Virus record (IMG/VR): IMGVR_UViG_3300031669_000025
Span: 1 to 61,192 of that record
Length of the DNA: 61,192 bases
Source of the DNA: a virus
Strand: one strand, 5' to 3'
Position numbers and translations under genes: made by a program. Under the pieces are notes generated by a model. That model saw nothing but the letters and a program-made list of their open reading frames with translations, was not told where the DNA came from and made no database searches. Below are positions 51,056 through 60,897 of the stretch, in pieces (within the stretch, counting starts at the first letter, position 1; each line of letters begins with the position of its first letter).

Positions 51056-53197
51056 TTATTTTTTATTTTTTACTTTAGGAACAAACATTGGTCTACCTGT
51101 TGATGGATTTTTATAAATATCATAATTTTCATTAAGTTGTGCCATATCCCACATATTCTTTCTGGAACCTGCTCTACTAAAGGCATCTACAGGAGTTTGA
51201 ATCACAGCAGCTCTATATCCTGCTTGAGTGTTATTATAAGTTTGATTCTGATTATTATTAATCTCAGCCTCTCTATTACCAATCTCAGCATTAGTCATAT
51301 CTGCTTGAGTTCCTAACTGAGCATTACTTTGTGCTTCTTGACTATAACTATTTAAAGTATTTTCTCCTAAACTCTTATCTACACCTTGAATAGCATTAAT
51401 AGAATTGGCTCTATACCCAGCATCTTTAGGCATACCCCTCATCATATTAACTTTAGTATTTTGAGCAGAATCTTCCATTGCAGTTCTAGCAGCAGATAAG
51501 TCTACAGTTCTAGGTGTTACTCTAGATAATCTAATATTACCAGGTTTTTTATTTAAAGCCATTTGTGCTAAATTTCCCACCATACTTGCTCCAGCACTAA
51601 TATAATCCATTGTATTATTACCAGTGTATAGTTTATTACCTACATCACCATTATTATCTATTAGTGTTCCATATCCATCATAATTTTTTCCAACTATATT
51701 AAATCCACCATCATCATACTTAGGTAAAGTTCCACCATATTTATAATCCTCAGCATTTTGATTCTCATTCTGGAATGTAGGAAACTTAAAAGGTTTTGGT
51801 GCAGTTTGTCCTGCTGAATTACCACTGAATCCATAGTCTCCTGCTTGACTTGGAAGTAATGCAGGAACTAAAGTATTATAATTAATAGTAGGTATACCTT
51901 CTTTATCTACATGATAATAATCTGTAAATGCATCTGGATGTTGTTCTAGATAAGGTTCTACAAGTTTATTGAAACCTTTTATATCATTATAAGAAGCACC
52001 AGCTACTTTATTAGTATTAGCCCATCCAGCTTTCTTTAATATCCAGCCTAAGTCTTCTCTAATTTTTGCTGCATCATTAGTATTAGTAGGAGTTGCAACT
52101 GCTGTTCCAGAATTAAATCCTGCACTAGGATCATATATTGGAACAGTAGTATTTTCATTAGAAGGAGATATATTACTAGCCATTGGTATAGTTACATCAT
52201 CATTAGTTTTAAAAATAGGTGGTGGAGTTAATTTCTCAGGCCCACCAGTTAAATACATTGGAACTTCACCATCTAACATACCACCATAAGCATGATGCCA
52301 CTTAGCAGCATTTTGTGCAAATACAGCTCTCTTACGAGTTAGAGGATTTTTACTATGAGTTAACTCTTCAGTAGTTTTACCCGTTTTTTCTTTAGTTTCA
52401 GTAAATTTACCTTTATTTGCTGGATTAATATGTATACCGCCATCAGCATACATTAACCCACCATAAGCCATCATAGGTTGTTCTTGTTGTTCCATAGGTT
52501 GTTCTTGTGTTTGAGGTTGACCTTGAACTTGTTGTTGTGTATTTTCACTATTCATTATCTTCTTAGTTGCTTCTTGTTGAGCAGCTAAATCATCAAGGTC
52601 TTGAGTTAAACCTTTTAATGCAATAGGATCATGTTTATCTAACTTCTTTCCAAGTCTTGTCTCATACTTAGAATATATTTTTTTAGCTTCTTTAGCAAAA
52701 CCTAATCTTTCTGAAAAGATATAGGTATTACCAGTAGGTAATTTCCATGCAACTTCTTTATCTTCAGTTAGTCCTGTAACTGGTGCTCCTGATTGTGCTG
52801 AAGGATTGCCATTAGCATCAATAGGTATTCCACCATTTGGCCCCTCATGAGTTTGACCAGTATAGTTAACTATTCCACCAGTAGCAAAAGTAGGAATATT
52901 AGGTTGATTAGGTTTCATATTAGCATTTAAAGAATTAACAGCACTATTATAATCTTGCTGCTGATTATTACTTTCTTGTGCTTTTTTCATGGCATCATTT
53001 TCTTGAATTGAGCCTCCCATCTTACCTCCAATTGAGGCCCCAATAGATGTTCCAATTCCTGGAGCAATTACAGTTCCTATAGCACCACCAACAATAGCCC
53101 CAGTAACTCCTGCATTTTCTTTTAACCAACTACCTAAACTATATTCAGGAAACTGAGTTAAATCAATCTTTTTATATTTTTTATATTTATTTCTCAT
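51056..53197 (-). CDS. Virion protein with glycine-zipper N-terminus and YGG/DGG repeats
   Basis: A 713-residue protein. Residues about 25-65 form a Gly-rich hydrophobic zipper (GVTGAIVGGAIGTVIAPGIGTSIGASIGG), as in pore or membrane-insertion proteins. The centre has repeated YGG-x-x-YxDGG motifs (YGGLMYADGG; YGGTLPKYDDGG). It also has GIHINPANKGKFTETKEKTGKT to NAAKWHHAYGG, a small domain I know from Bacteroidota phage structural proteins. By position it resembles cargo/ejection proteins of crAss-like virions. A host-type promoter lies just upstream, making it the first gene of the giant-protein transcript. Confidence 0.7.
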   Translation of the reverse strand: MRNKYKKYKKIDLTQFPEYSLGSWLKENAGVTGAIVGGAIGTVIAPGIGTSIGASIGGKMGGSIQENDAMKKAQESNNQQQDYNSAVNSLNANMKPNQPNIPTFATGGIVNYTGQTHEGPNGGIPIDANGNPSAQSGAPVTGLTEDKEVAWKLPTGNTYIFSERLGFAKEAKKIYSKYETRLGKKLDKHDPIALKGLTQDLDDLAAQQEATKKIMNSENTQQQVQGQPQTQEQPMEQQEQPMMAYGGLMYADGGIHINPANKGKFTETKEKTGKTTEELTHSKNPLTRKRAVFAQNAAKWHHAYGGMLDGEVPMYLTGGPEKLTPPPIFKTNDDVTIPMASNISPSNENTTVPIYDPSAGFNSGTAVATPTNTNDAAKIREDLGWILKKAGWANTNKVAGASYNDIKGFNKLVEPYLEQHPDAFTDYYHVDKEGIPTINYNTLVPALLPSQAGDYGFSGNSAGQTAPKPFKFPTFQNENQNAEDYKYGGTLPKYDDGGFNIVGKNYDGYGTLIDNNGDVGNKLYTGNNTMDYISAGASMVGNLAQMALNKKPGNIRLSRVTPRTVDLSAARTAMEDSAQNTKVNMMRGMPKDAGYRANSINAIQGVDKSLGENTLNSYSQEAQSNAQLGTQADMTNAEIGNREAEINNNQNQTYNNTQAGYRAAVIQTPVDAFSRAGSRKNMWDMAQLNENYDIYKNPSTGRPMFVPKVKNKK

Positions 53198-53214
53198 GGC
53201 TACTTCTTAATTTA

Positions 53215-53246
53215 CAAATATAGTATAATGATGAATTACTTGCAAA
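53215..53246 (-). promoter_or_regulatory. Bacteroidota housekeeping-type promoter
   Basis: Read on the - strand, TTTG (53243-53246) is followed by exactly 20 bp and TATATTTG (53215-53222). This matches the Bacteroides consensus TTTG, 19-21 bp, TAnnTTTG. The expected start of transcription is about 10 nt before the ATG of the 713-residue gene. It should be read by host RNA polymerase and would serve the 713, 627, 1,610, 2,566 and 1,200-residue genes. Confidence 0.7.
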
Positions 53247-53267
53247 TAAATTATTTAACAAATAATA

Positions 53268-56200
53268 TTAAGTATTTTTATTCCAAAGATTTAATGGAGT
53301 ATAAGTTGTTATTATATCATGTAGAATAAATGGATTTGTAGTATCACTATAGGTTAATTCTAATCCTAAGTAAGTATCCTTCATTCTACTATTTTCTGAA
53401 TCACTATCAAATATAGTATTAGTTCTCCAATTTCTAAATCTTTGAATAAATACATCTTCATCTGAAGTAGCTATTGAACCACTATTTTGATAGGAGTTGT
53501 AACATCTGTAAGTATCACATTTATAATCTCCAAAAGTAAAGGTAAGAACTTCATACCTGTTTACTATCTCACCATTTGGATTTATGATAACATTAATAAG
53601 GATAGGATAACTACTACCATAATATGTAGGAGCCTGACCAGCAGTTTCATCATGTTTATATAGTTTAGGTTTATTATTAATAAAATCAGTGCTAAATACA
53701 CTATTACCAATCTTATAATAATCTAGTGTTCCATAAGTATCTACTGAAATAAATGCATTAGTTAATTCATTATATACTAATGATTTACCTATATTACCAA
53801 AACTTATTAATATCTCATTTCTAAAGTAATCTGACATTAAAGTAATAGGTAAAGTTTTAGCATAAACTCCACTTGCTATATTAATCATTCCACTAATATT
53901 ACCATTAATAAAAGTTCCTACACCTAATACATCAGATAAAACTTTATGTTGACTAGCCCAGGTGCATATTTTATTATTATTAGTATCATAGAAATATAGG
54001 GCATTTTGAGTGCTAGTTAGATTTCTTAGATGAGTTATACCAGCACCTGTGTTTAAGTAGTCAAATCTATCTAAAACACCCCCTACACCAAGCACTGTTG
54101 CTTGACCATCAGTAGTAGTTGTAACACTTTTTTCTTGAACTGGTAAATAACCATATGCTTTTTCTTGAAAGAAAAATAGTTGGTTATTGAAAGTATAGAG
54201 TGCTATTAAATCATTAAATTTAGTATCTAAATCTTTAAAGTTATTGGGATAGAATTTTGACCAACTATCACTACTTTCTCCATTAACTTTTTCTTCAGCC
54301 CTAATTATTCTAGTAGGATATTCTTTATTACTTGAATATGTAGCAGGTTTAGATATATAAATTCTACTATCAAATATTTGTGAGTATGCTGAATTATAAG
54401 TATATAAAGAAAAATCTTGAGTATATAGTGTATCTACATTATTTAGTTGATAAACTCCAGGAATCTCGTGCATAGCATAGTAAGGAGCAGCAGTAGTTCC
54501 ACCATTATATAAAGTATTAATAGTTGGATTAACTACATAATTTAGATCAATAGTAGTTTCTACAGGAATAAACATTACTTCACCTAAGTTATCTGTTCCA
54601 TCTAATTTATCTTCCCATATAGTTCTATTGTATTCAAACATATTGATATTACAATCCCCAAACTGAGCATCAATAGTATAGGAATCTACTCCATCTTGTA
54701 GATAAACTACTCTAGAAGCAGGTATAAATGTATTATACTCTATAGCATTTAAACTAGGGCCACCATAAGGATATGTTACTTGTCTTAATCTACAGTATGG
54801 AGTTACATTATTAAGAGATGTAAAATTATCTACTAACTGAATCATTGGTGTGCTACCTTTATAAGCATGAACATTTTCTGTTAATCCTCTATTAACATTA
54901 TTTTTAATAGTTATTCCATCTATAGTAATAGAGTTATCATTATCATCCACACAGTTTCTTCCATAAATATTAGCAATATTTAAATAAAATGGAGATGTTG
55001 TATCATATTCTCTAACCTTAGTTACAGAATAACTACTATTTCCACCATCAATATCACTAATTATAGAAGTCTTAACTTTTCTTTTTATATCTAATCTTGT
55101 TCCTTGTAATATAGTTTTATTATTAAAATTATATTCTGGAGTAATAAATTCTAAAATATTTCTTTGAGATATATTAGTATTAGAATTATCTGCTAAAAAA
55201 GGTCTTATATAACCATATTGTGTAGGTGTATTAATTTGAAATAGTGTGGTAGTTCCTGTTTTACTTAAATGTCCTGCTATACCACATGCCACTACAGTTC
55301 TATCTGAAGGTGTTCTCTCACATCTAAGTATTTGAAAGGAATCTATACTATCATGTATATCTGTAGGAATATTTACAGTAAATTGCGGATATAAATATTT
55401 AGCTGTTATATTTGTACTTAGAGAATCATAAGTAATAAAATCTGTATTAGGAAACCTAATATCATCAATCCATTTTACAAAAGAAGATTGCCCATAACCA
55501 TTAAAGAATACAATTACAAATCTATATATTTCATCTCTAAAATAACTTTTAGGTATTCTATCTACCCCAGTTAGTAGTTGATTACCAGTATTTTTATCTC
55601 CTAAATTATCTATTAAAACATCAGCAGTAATAAAAGAGTAAGATATGTTGGCACCACTACCACCAGTAACAGAGCCGTTACTTTGAAAAGTTTTTACATC
55701 ACTTCCATTTGTAGAATCATTAGTAAGATAGTTATATGGGTTAAAATCACCTGTATAAGTATTACCTAAATAATCATATCTTTTTGCTCTGGCATCAAAA
55801 TCTATATCAAAAGAATCCTCATTAATATTACCTAAAAATAAATAGTTATTTTTAGTTTCTATTGTCTTAGGAGTAATTTTCCTAATTAAGTAATTTACTT
55901 CATCTTGAGTTAAAGTTCCTAAATCTTGACCACTATCTATAATCTCAGTTGTAGGAAATGTAGCAGTAGTATCTGCTATAATAGTATAAGTAGGTGGTTG
56001 TCCATATACATTATATTGAACTCTTACTACTCTTATTCTATCATAGGTATTATAAGAAGTAGAGTTGTAGTTAAATATTGTTAACCTAACTCCTTTATTA
56101 GTAACTTCTCCAACAGGAGTTCCTCTATAGTCTGTAGAATTACCACTTTCAGAACTTTTAGTTATACTTACTAGTTGGCTAAAATCTGGATTAAATACTG

Positions 56201-56846
56201 TCTCAACTCCATTAACATTATAAAATTGATGAGTATATTGAACTCTTCCTGCCTTTAATGTTCCTGAAGTTAAGTCTACTGCATATCCACCTACTCCAAA
56301 ATTAACTGCATATACCATATCAAATGAAGCAGGGTCTTGAGTTGCTATAGTAGGAGATACTACATTAACTATCTTCATTTGAGATTTACCATCAATAATA
56401 TAAAGTTTTAATAAATCTGGTCTTTCATTCCTAGGTATAATTTGAACAGGAGTATCTAACACATTATCTAACCTATTATAAAATAAACCTGTAGCACCAA
56501 TTTTACCATCTCTAATTTGATAGGATACTAAATTAAGATGAGGTGTTGCTACAAAATCTATAGTTGGGATTAAATAAAGTCTATTACTAAGGTTAGGAGA
56601 AGTTCCATAACAACTAATTATAGCAGTATAATCTCCTATCTCAGATACACCTATTAAATACTCATTACTAGTTTGAAATTGAATCCACTCAGTATTACCA
56701 GGAGAACCTGTAATAACACCATTAAGTCCTATTGAAGTATTATTAATGACTCTAACATTCTGAGCCATATAAGTTTCATTAGAAGATTTATTAAAGTTAG
56801 TATCATAGTCTAACCCTTTAGAGAAGGTATTTACAGTTTTAGCCAT
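53268..56846 (-). CDS. Large tail protein (muzzle/tail-stabilisation-like)
   Basis: A 1,192-residue, beta-rich protein. It starts MAKTVNTFSKGLDYDTNFNKSSNETYMAQNVRVINN, an opening characteristic of the large tail protein that follows the connector genes in crAss-like phages. Long Asn/Thr/Tyr-rich strands dominate (for example SYSFITADVLID, FVIVFFNGYGQSSF). No enzyme motif is seen. It lies 4 nt downstream of the 286-residue gene. In the phicrAss001 structure the protein in a comparable place forms the tail muzzle; I assign that by position and size. Confidence 0.7.
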   Translation of the reverse strand: MAKTVNTFSKGLDYDTNFNKSSNETYMAQNVRVINNTSIGLNGVITGSPGNTEWIQFQTSNEYLIGVSEIGDYTAIISCYGTSPNLSNRLYLIPTIDFVATPHLNLVSYQIRDGKIGATGLFYNRLDNVLDTPVQIIPRNERPDLLKLYIIDGKSQMKIVNVVSPTIATQDPASFDMVYAVNFGVGGYAVDLTSGTLKAGRVQYTHQFYNVNGVETVFNPDFSQLVSITKSSESGNSTDYRGTPVGEVTNKGVRLTIFNYNSTSYNTYDRIRVVRVQYNVYGQPPTYTIIADTTATFPTTEIIDSGQDLGTLTQDEVNYLIRKITPKTIETKNNYLFLGNINEDSFDIDFDARAKRYDYLGNTYTGDFNPYNYLTNDSTNGSDVKTFQSNGSVTGGSGANISYSFITADVLIDNLGDKNTGNQLLTGVDRIPKSYFRDEIYRFVIVFFNGYGQSSFVKWIDDIRFPNTDFITYDSLSTNITAKYLYPQFTVNIPTDIHDSIDSFQILRCERTPSDRTVVACGIAGHLSKTGTTTLFQINTPTQYGYIRPFLADNSNTNISQRNILEFITPEYNFNNKTILQGTRLDIKRKVKTSIISDIDGGNSSYSVTKVREYDTTSPFYLNIANIYGRNCVDDNDNSITIDGITIKNNVNRGLTENVHAYKGSTPMIQLVDNFTSLNNVTPYCRLRQVTYPYGGPSLNAIEYNTFIPASRVVYLQDGVDSYTIDAQFGDCNINMFEYNRTIWEDKLDGTDNLGEVMFIPVETTIDLNYVVNPTINTLYNGGTTAAPYYAMHEIPGVYQLNNVDTLYTQDFSLYTYNSAYSQIFDSRIYISKPATYSSNKEYPTRIIRAEEKVNGESSDSWSKFYPNNFKDLDTKFNDLIALYTFNNQLFFFQEKAYGYLPVQEKSVTTTTDGQATVLGVGGVLDRFDYLNTGAGITHLRNLTSTQNALYFYDTNNNKICTWASQHKVLSDVLGVGTFINGNISGMINIASGVYAKTLPITLMSDYFRNEILISFGNIGKSLVYNELTNAFISVDTYGTLDYYKIGNSVFSTDFINNKPKLYKHDETAGQAPTYYGSSYPILINVIINPNGEIVNRYEVLTFTFGDYKCDTYRCYNSYQNSGSIATSDEDVFIQRFRNWRTNTIFDSDSENSRMKDTYLGLELTYSDTTNPFILHDIITTYTPLNLWNKNT

Positions 56847-56850
56847 ATAA

Positions 56851-57711
56851 CTACACTCTTAATGTATCTTGTTGGTCTAGGTTTTGAAATCCTGAGTTAA
56901 ACTCATTTACTCTTGGAATAAGAGATATAACCCTATTTTTAATTTGTTCCATTCTAGCCATACCTGGAGTACTACTTTTAGTAATAGCAGATGCAGCAGA
57001 ATGATAATATTGTGTTTCTATCCAATCCTTTTTTTCTCTACTAAGTTCATCTTTAAACCATAGTTTAGTAGCAACCTTAAATGAGATATAATCTACACAC
57101 ATTCTAATTACATTAGCATCATTAGGTATTTTAGGAGTATAATCATCATACATTGGAAATGCTTGATAAGATATTTCAAGAACTGTATTCTTAATACCAC
57201 ATCTAAGTAAGTCACCATTAACTTTAAATGTATACCTATCAGTATTACCACCTACAGGAAGTATTGCACCATAGATAGTAGAATCTACACTACCATTGGG
57301 GTATACTACATTCTCTCCATAGGTAATAACTATAGGTGTATTAGCATCTAAACTACCTGGAGTTATGTTATTTTCACTATAGTTAAGTAGTGGAGTAGAT
57401 TGAAATGCATCAGGTCTACTAACAGTATTTCCAACATAGGTAAAAGAATCAGTAGTTTCTGTTAAAGGATACCTAGACTTCTTTTCCCTTATCATCATAT
57501 TAGTAGGATTATACAAATCTTCTGGAAGCATACCATTATAGTCCATAATTTCTATCTCACCAAATCTATCTACTAACATACTTTCATTAAAAGTATATCC
57601 TATAACATCCCATACAAATTCTTTTGCAGAGGATATATCTACATCTAATCCATAATTTTCTTTAATCTTATGAATAATTTCTTCTATCCTAGTATATCCT
57701 ACATTAATCAT
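56851..57711 (-). CDS. Tail/connector structural protein
   Basis: A 286-residue protein. The N-terminal helices (RIEEIIHKIKENYGLDVDISSAKEFVWDVIGYTF) resemble the adaptor/ring proteins of podovirus-like necks. The middle is beta-rich. The C-terminal region (IPNDANVIRMCVDYISFKVATKLWFKDELSREKKDW) is helical. It stands between a small charged protein and the large tail protein, so a ring or tail-hub role fits, but the exact part is unknown. Confidence 0.65.
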   Translation of the reverse strand: MINVGYTRIEEIIHKIKENYGLDVDISSAKEFVWDVIGYTFNESMLVDRFGEIEIMDYNGMLPEDLYNPTNMMIREKKSRYPLTETTDSFTYVGNTVSRPDAFQSTPLLNYSENNITPGSLDANTPIVITYGENVVYPNGSVDSTIYGAILPVGGNTDRYTFKVNGDLLRCGIKNTVLEISYQAFPMYDDYTPKIPNDANVIRMCVDYISFKVATKLWFKDELSREKKDWIETQYYHSAASAITKSSTPGMARMEQIKNRVISLIPRVNEFNSGFQNLDQQDTLRV

Positions 57712-57713
57712 AA

Positions 57714-58034
57714 CTATTTAATTAGATTGTTGATATCATTTGGATTAAATAATTTTTCTAAAGATAATTTATCATCTTCTTTAGATTTTTTATCTATTTC
57801 CATATCCATATCTTTCAAAGGATTTTCCTTAGAAAAGTATTTTTCATTTTTATCAATGTAATCTTTACTTCCTTCTTTAGTTCCATAAATATTTAAAGTG
57901 CATAAAAATCCATTTTCAATTTCTTCTACAGTTTTAGATACATGAAGATTACCTATATTTTTAGATATAGACCATCTTTTATTCTCTTTCTTTTCAGAAG
58001 TAGAATCCTCTATTGGCATAATACTATCACTCAT
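57714..58034 (-). CDS. Small charged virion or assembly protein
   Basis: A 106-residue, highly charged protein (DSTSEKKENKRWSISKN; DMEMDKKSKEDDKLSLEKLFNPND-like C-terminus) with little predicted structure apart from VSKTVEEIENGFLCTLNIYG. It overlaps the upstream gene by eight bases and precedes the adaptor-like gene by 2 nt. It may be an assembly factor. No family recognised. Confidence 0.6.
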   Translation of the reverse strand: MSDSIMPIEDSTSEKKENKRWSISKNIGNLHVSKTVEEIENGFLCTLNIYGTKEGSKDYIDKNEKYFSKENPLKDMDMEIDKKSKEDDKLSLEKLFNPNDINNLIK

Positions 58035-58557
58035 AATAATTTAATTTTTTAGTATATTTTATAAATACTGCTAATTCTCTACTAAATTTTCTAACTGGTC
58101 TAAATAAATACATGTTCTTATTCTTAAAGTTAGATGTTACTTTACTCCATCTAAAATAAGCTCTTTGTCCATCTACATCTTCATTAAGATGATAAAAAAC
58201 TTTCTTATCTTTAATCTGCCTTATCTCATCTGTAGTTAAATCTTTATATATTTCTGCCCAATACTTAGTTGTTCTACCCCAATCTATAGGTAATTTATTA
58301 GTATTAACTTGACCATTATCATCATAGGATACTTTTTCACTAATTCTTTTTAATGATATATCTCCTAATCTATAAGGCATATAGTATATATAGTTATTAT
58401 ATATTACAAGTCTCATTATAGCCTCACCTATATCTTTAGAAACTTGAGAAAATTCCTTTCTAGATAAAGGTTTTCTAGTTAATTTACAGTAGTAATTATA
58501 AGTATCTAACTCTGTAAATGTCTTCTTATACTTTCTTCCACTAAATCCAAAATACAT
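58027..58557 (-). CDS. Structural/connector protein
   Basis: A 176-residue basic protein. The start MYFGFSGRKYKKTFTELDTYNYYCKLTRKPLSRKEFSQVSKDIGEAIMRLVIYNNY and the middle with YMPYRLGDISLKRI suggest a viral DNA-proximal or connector protein: many Lys/Arg, and a Tyr-rich RxxD pattern. An ending PVRKFSRELAVFIKYTKKLNYYE is also basic. It shares a base with the upstream gene. I do not know the family. Confidence 0.6.
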   Translation of the reverse strand: MYFGFSGRKYKKTFTELDTYNYYCKLTRKPLSRKEFSQVSKDIGEAIMRLVIYNNYIYYMPYRLGDISLKRISEKVSYDDNGQVNTNKLPIDWGRTTKYWAEIYKDLTTDEIRQIKDKKVFYHLNEDVDGQRAYFRWSKVTSNFKNKNMYLFRPVRKFSRELAVFIKYTKKLNYYE

Positions 58558-59255
58558 TATTTCTTACCCATTCCTATGTTAACAATATCATTGGCACCAT
58601 TATCATTAGTATCTTCTTTTTCTTGTCCAAGAAGAAGTAAATTTTCTTTAAATATCATAGTTTCAATATCATGAACCATATCTTCTCCTAAAGCATAAGG
58701 ACTATTTTCATTATAGTTAGGATTAGTAAATTTAGCAGCAACATCTACATCTTGAAATACTCCAACTATATCAATATACTTAGTATTCTTTATTGCTAAA
58801 TCTCTTGATGCTAAATAAATTCTATTGTCTAGTTGAAATGCACATATATCTTTCTTATTAAATTTACCAAATCCAAAAGTTAGTGCATCATTAAAATCTG
58901 TTATTTTATACTTAATTTCATATCTATCAGCAGGGCCAATTCTGTAGAATGAACCTACATGACCCCTTCTATCAATAGTCTTAGGGATATCTACCTTAGT
59001 TCTTAAAAAGTATTTATTAGAGTTAATACCTGTAAATATAGAACTATCTACTAACTCTACTTCAACTGGGCCTAAAGATTGTAATATAGACTGGTCAAAA
59101 CCAAAGGTAGATTTATCTAGTCTTTGTTTAAGAAACTTAGTTCTAGCATTATTAATCCAGTTGTATACATACCTAATGTCTAAATCATCTGATACTTTAG
59201 ATTGTATCCTATAATTCTTTAAGATACTGTAAGCTATAGTATTAAGTGTTACCAT
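58557..59255 (-). CDS. Head-tail connector/ring-type structural protein
   Basis: A 232-residue protein. The N-terminal helices (NTIAYSILKNYRIQSKVSDDLDIRYVYNWINNARTKFLKQRL) are typical of phage adaptor or ring proteins that bind the portal. A beta-barrel-like middle follows (VEVELVDSSIF to FLRTKVDIPKTID), then YEIKYKITDFNDALTFGFGKF. The C-terminal helix has MVHDIETMIFKENLLLLGQEKEDTND. Neighbouring genes encode connector proteins, which agrees. Identity inferred from position and fold pattern. Confidence 0.65.
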   Translation of the reverse strand: MVTLNTIAYSILKNYRIQSKVSDDLDIRYVYNWINNARTKFLKQRLDKSTFGFDQSILQSLGPVEVELVDSSIFTGINSNKYFLRTKVDIPKTIDRRGHVGSFYRIGPADRYEIKYKITDFNDALTFGFGKFNKKDICAFQLDNRIYLASRDLAIKNTKYIDIVGVFQDVDVAAKFTNPNYNENSPYALGEDMVHDIETMIFKENLLLLGQEKEDTNDNGANDIVNIGMGKK

Positions 59256-59824
59256 TTGATTATTTTATTTATATTAATATATGCTCCTATTACTGGTGTA
59301 TTATAGGTAATATTATACCCAGCCAATATACTAAATTTTTTTGTAGAATATACAACAGTTGGTGTAATTTCTTTACTACTAAAAGTTCCACCTAAATATA
59401 TACTATTTGCATAAACTGTATTAGTATTTGTAATAGTTTTTGTTATAGTAGGAAAATTCTTCTCTATACTTATTTCTCTACTAGTTACCTGATTTTGTGT
59501 AATAGTATCTTTTAACTTAACTACTAGATTACTGTCCTTATAAATAGTAGCTTGAGCCAAGTATTTAGAATAGTATTTTAGGTATAAATCCTTATATAAA
59601 CTATCACACTTGGTAGTATCATACTCAGGTGCTATGATAGTGTCTATAATGATAGGTTTATCAGGCTTTAATTTAATTGTAACAGTATCATGAATCCAGG
59701 TTGTATCTATCTTTATAGTTTGTTCATGTTTTATTATAGTAGTTGGAAAGTATCTGTGTTGAACAAATACTACTCCAACTATTATAAGAGATATAATAAA
59801 GGTATTAAGAAGAAACTTTTTCAT
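59249..59824 (-). CDS. Membrane-anchored protein, possible lysis (spanin-type) factor
   Basis: A 191-residue protein with a single N-terminal membrane anchor (FLLNTFIISLIIVGVVFVQ) and a long Thr/Ile-rich periplasmic part full of alternating strands (TTWIHDTVTIKLKPDKPIIIDTII; TITKTITNTNTVYANSIYLGG). The end repeats Tyr/Gly/Asn patterns like an outer-membrane strand (GTFSSKEITPTVVYS; ILAGYNITYNTPVIGAYI). It overlaps the holin-like gene by 20 bases. A role in spanning the envelope during lysis is inferred from the neighbours only. Confidence 0.55.
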   Translation of the reverse strand: MKKFLLNTFIISLIIVGVVFVQHRYFPTTIIKHEQTIKIDTTWIHDTVTIKLKPDKPIIIDTIIAPEYDTTKCDSLYKDLYLKYYSKYLAQATIYKDSNLVVKLKDTITQNQVTSREISIEKNFPTITKTITNTNTVYANSIYLGGTFSSKEITPTVVYSTKKFSILAGYNITYNTPVIGAYININKIIKW

Positions 59825-60023
59825 CTTCAGTATCTATTTTTACTAAACCACCTGTAACTCCAGTAAGCAAACTATTCTTAGCTGCTAAGTAAGTCCATCC
59901 TAACCCCATTGCTATACTAAATGAAGTAGTATCAATTTTAGAAAGAATCCATAATACTAGTGATGCTAGTATAATTACTCCACCTACAATAGTGCTAAAT
60001 ACTTGTTTAAATCTATCTTTCAT
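59805..60023 (-). CDS. Holin-like small membrane protein
   Basis: A 72-residue protein with two hydrophobic helices (VVGGVIILASLVLWIL-like segment, residues about 11-27, and FSIAMGLGWTYLAAKNSLL, about 35-52) and short charged ends. Size and topology are those of small phage holins. The DUF5675 gene upstream and the membrane-anchored gene downstream could make a lysis module. Confidence 0.6.
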   Translation of the reverse strand: MKDRFKQVFSTIVGGVIILASLVLWILSKIDTTSFSIAMGLGWTYLAAKNSLLTGVTGGLVKIDTEDEKVSS

Positions 60024-60030
60024 AACTTTA

Positions 60031-60477
60031 TTATTTAATTATTAATGTGTATTCTTCTTGCTTGTGTTTCTCTATGAGCGCAAGGAGTATGTTAAGGATG
60101 GCCACCGAGTTAGTAACTTTTCCTTTAACATTATTTACTCCTACCAATATGCACCCTCTGGTGTCTAAATCGGTTGTGCCGTTATGTATCTCAACAGCAG
60201 TAAAATTAGGCACATTTTGAAGTAAGGGAAGCACTCTTTTAAAGTGAGGTGAATAAACCATTTTAAATTTATATACTCCATAAGGAATAGCAGTTTTACC
60301 CCATATCTTTTTTTCACCATTATCAAACTTACCATCTTTATTTAAGTCTCTAACAGTATCTTCTAAGGTATTGCACAGTTTAGTATATGGTTGAGTATCA
60401 ATACTAAAACTTAAAGTTCCTATTGTATAAGTATCTTTAAGTGCAAATCTATCAATTTTAAAAATTATTTCTGACAT
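60031..60477 (-). CDS. DUF5675 protein, probable lysis-module component
   Basis: A 148-residue protein with the DUF5675 signature: CNTLEDTVRDLNKDGKFDNGEKKIWGKTAIPYGVYKFKMVYSPHFKRVLPLL, then FTAVEIHNGTTDLDTRGCILVG. The conserved His in EIHNG and Cys in RGCILVG sit as in L,D-transpeptidase-like sites, so action on the cell wall is plausible. Codons such as GCG, GCC and ACC at its end are richer in GC than the neighbours. It lies 8 nt before the holin-like gene. Confidence 0.72.
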   Translation of the reverse strand: MSEIIFKIDRFALKDTYTIGTLSFSIDTQPYTKLCNTLEDTVRDLNKDGKFDNGEKKIWGKTAIPYGVYKFKMVYSPHFKRVLPLLQNVPNFTAVEIHNGTTDLDTRGCILVGVNNVKGKVTNSVAILNILLALIEKHKQEEYTLIIK

Positions 60478-60503
60478 ATCTTTATAATTTTAAATTTCTT
60501 ACA

Positions 60504-60884
60504 CTACGTTTGTGTAATATAAATATACGCATTGGGATATATAGAAGCAACAGTAATTGTTGCTGTTCTTGGACCGAGAGATGATGTAACTGTTACCGTA
60601 AATCCTCCAGTTCCAGTGCCACTAGAAGAACTAAGTGTACACCATGTTCGATCGGATGTTGCACTCCAACCAATAGCTGGGTCTGTTGTTACTTGCACAT
60701 CGTTTGAACTAGTTGGAAGTCCATTAAGTGCAAAAGTAATACTTGTAAGTGAAACAGTTAAAGAATTTAATAATACTGTAAATGTTACCTCATCAATTGT
60801 AGAAATATTGGCAGCCAATACCCCATTTATCGAAGATACGTTTGAATCTGTTACTCCCGCTATACTAGATACTGTGTCGCTCAT
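60504..60884 (-). CDS. BACON-domain protein
   Basis: A 126-residue protein. Residues about 40-125 form a BACON (Ig-like) domain: VQVTTDPAIGWSATSDRTWCTLSSSSGTGTGGFTVTV, then SSLGPRTATITVASI ending in YIYITQT. The invariant Trp-x-Ser-x and W-C-T-L pairs and the Gly-Thr-Gly loop are all present. BACON domains occur in Bacteroidota glycan-binding proteins and in crAss-like phages, where they may bind mucin or capsule sugars. The first 35 residues are SerValThr-rich and possibly a linker. It adjoins the tail-fibre-like gene. Confidence 0.8.
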   Translation of the reverse strand: MSDTVSSIAGVTDSNVSSINGVLAANISTIDEVTFTVLLNSLTVSLTSITFALNGLPTSSNDVQVTTDPAIGWSATSDRTWCTLSSSSGTGTGGFTVTVTSSLGPRTATITVASIYPNAYIYITQT

Positions 60885-60897
60885 TATTCTAAATCAT

